A DNA stretch of 5,795 nucleotides from Pseudomonadota bacterium. GTDB taxonomy: Bacteria > Pseudomonadota > Alphaproteobacteria > Rhizobiales > Hyphomicrobiaceae. Each line of letters starts with the position of its first letter. Position 1 is the first letter of the stretch. The notes below the pieces were generated by a model. The model searched no databases. It saw only the letters and a list, made by a program, of their open reading frames with translations, and had not been told where the DNA came from. Where the stretch lies: the NCBI GenBank assembly GCA_021813195.1, contig JAKALI010000295.1, forward strand, positions 1-5,795, in the 5' to 3' direction. The position numbers and the translations under genes are program-made. Positions 5,156 through 5,795 of this stretch are shown piece after piece.

Positions 5156-5795
5156 TTACCGCGGTTTGCCCGCTTTAGCATCCTCTTCGACGAGCCAGCT
5201 CTCCAGAACATGACGCTGAATCTTACCGCTGGTGGAGCGCGGAAAGTCCTCAAACCGGACGACACGAAACTCTCGCGGAATTTTGTATCCAGCAAGCTCG
5301 GCCCGACAGGTCTGCTTCAATTCTGTTTCGACCGGCTCACTGTCATGGAAAGAGACGAAGGCCACGGCTCTTTCACCCCAACGTGCATCATGCGCCTTGA
5401 CGACGGCGGCGTCCGACACGCGCGGATGCGCAAGCAAGACGCGTTCAATCTCGGCAGGATAGACGTTCTCGCCACCTGTCTTGATCAGATATTTCGCGCG
5501 GTCCACGAAGTCGACCGTGCCGTCGGGGTTGCGGCGGAACAGATCGCCCATATGGAACATTCCGTTACGGAAATCGTTTCGATTCGTCTCCTCCGCGTCC
5601 CAGTAGCCGGAAAACAGCGTCGGACCGCGCACGGCCATTTCGCCCGGCGTACCGTCTGGCGCCTCCCGACCCTCGATGTCGACCAGACGCACCTCACAGA
5701 ATGCGCTCAGCCGCTTGGAGAGGCTCTCAGGCGCGACTCCAGGTGGAATCAGGGATGCCGTCGCCGGCGGCAGCCCGGTTTCTGTTAGATCGGAA
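5156..5795 (-). CDS. FadD-like acyl-CoA synthetase, C-terminal part (5' end outside window)
   Basis: The minus strand is open from the right edge to a TAA at 5158-5156, giving the last 212 residues of a class I AMP-forming acyl-CoA synthetase (PF00501 plus PF13193). Motifs in order are TETG at the very edge (end of the A5 motif), DGTPGEMAVRGPTLFSGYW, FHMGDLFRRNPDG (A7, adenosine ribose contact), DRAKYLIKTGGENVYPAEIE (A8 hinge and start of the C-terminal domain), a WGERAVAFV segment, and PRSTSGKIQR (A10, catalytic Lys). All expected C-terminal motifs are intact. The GTG at 5692 is internal, not a start. Such enzymes convert a free acid, ATP and CoA to acyl-CoA in the cytoplasm or at the inner membrane. 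The gene is convergent with the PaaK-like gene, so it belongs to a different transcript; substrate unknown. Confidence 0.92.
   Translation of the reverse strand, partial: SDLTETGLPPATASLIPPGVAPESLSKRLSAFCEVRLVDIEGREAPDGTPGEMAVRGPTLFSGYWDAEETNRNDFRNGMFHMGDLFRRNPDGTVDFVDRAKYLIKTGGENVYPAEIERVLLAHPRVSDAAVVKAHDARWGERAVAFVSFHDSEPVETELKQTCRAELAGYKIPREFRVVRFEDFPRSTSGKIQRHVLESWLVEEDAKAGKPR
5787..5795. other. Possible sequencing-adapter residue at the contig end
   Basis: The final nine bases AGATCGGAA are identical to the first nine of the standard Illumina adapter (AGATCGGAAGAGC) in the orientation expected after an insert. In the ligase frame they place Asp where the A5 motif ([YF]G.TE) nearly always has Gly, so the bases may not be genomic. 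A nine-base chance match exactly at the terminus is unlikely but cannot be excluded. Confidence 0.45.

Noticed and set aside
4603..5295. A 230-codon minus-strand frame across the PaaK-like gene end, the intergenic region and the ligase end
   Set aside because: It overlaps two well-supported genes in other frames, and its product shows no domain and low-complexity basic composition.
5546..5560. Met in the FHMGDL motif of the acyl-CoA synthetase where many relatives have Thr
   Set aside because: Substitution at this position occurs in active family members; the functional Asp is kept, so this is not an anomaly.
5048..5788. A 246-codon plus-strand frame at the right end
   Set aside because: It is antisense to the acyl-CoA synthetase, whose motifs are unambiguous on the minus strand.
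1..5795. CRISPR arrays, tRNA, rRNA, riboswitches, toxin-antitoxin or defence genes
   Set aside because: I looked for regularly spaced repeats, cloverleaf or conserved RNA segments and small paired genes and saw none.

Overview
The window looks like a piece of an alphaproteobacterial chromosome or large plasmid. This rests on high G+C with strong G/C third-position bias, insertion-sequence families common in Rhizobiales and related groups, and CoA-linked catabolic genes of a type frequent there. Genus cannot be read from the sequence. The left third is insertion-sequence debris. The middle is a plus-strand gene cluster that has partly decayed. The right end is a minus-strand acyl-CoA ligase that runs off the window.

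Layout. Positions 1-1687 hold four abutting transposase fragments: an IS3-family (IS2-group) OrfB C-terminal part (minus), an IS4-family Tn5/IS50-like middle part (minus), a long ISAs1-family piece (plus) and an IS3-family OrfB tail (minus, with a stop in place of a conserved tryptophan). None has both of its ends. Immediately after this debris a sigma70-like promoter (1723-1751) and a Shine-Dalgarno site lead into a transglutaminase-like Cys/His/Asp protein (1790-2512). Its stop codon overlaps the start of a MaoC-type hydratase remnant (ATGA), which is fused by an internal deletion to the C-terminal end of an acyl-CoA dehydrogenase (to 2848). Two apparently intact genes follow: a crotonase-superfamily protein (2869-3678) and a PaaK-like adenylate-forming protein (3707-4903). 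A structured intergenic region of about 250 bases, rich in inverted repeats, separates these from the convergent C-terminal part of a FadD-like acyl-CoA synthetase (5156-5795, minus).

Function. The plus-strand genes read as one transcription unit for activation and beta-oxidation-like processing of an unidentified carboxylic acid: ligase, dehydrogenase, hydratase, crotonase, plus a hydrolase-like accessory. The dehydrogenase and hydratase are destroyed here, so the pathway is unlikely to run from this locus alone. The two surviving enzymes are atypical. By manual alignment the crotonase lacks both hydratase glutamates, and the PaaK-like protein lacks the usual Ser/Thr/Gly-rich ATP-binding loop. 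The last nine bases match the start of the common Illumina adapter and may be an assembly artefact.
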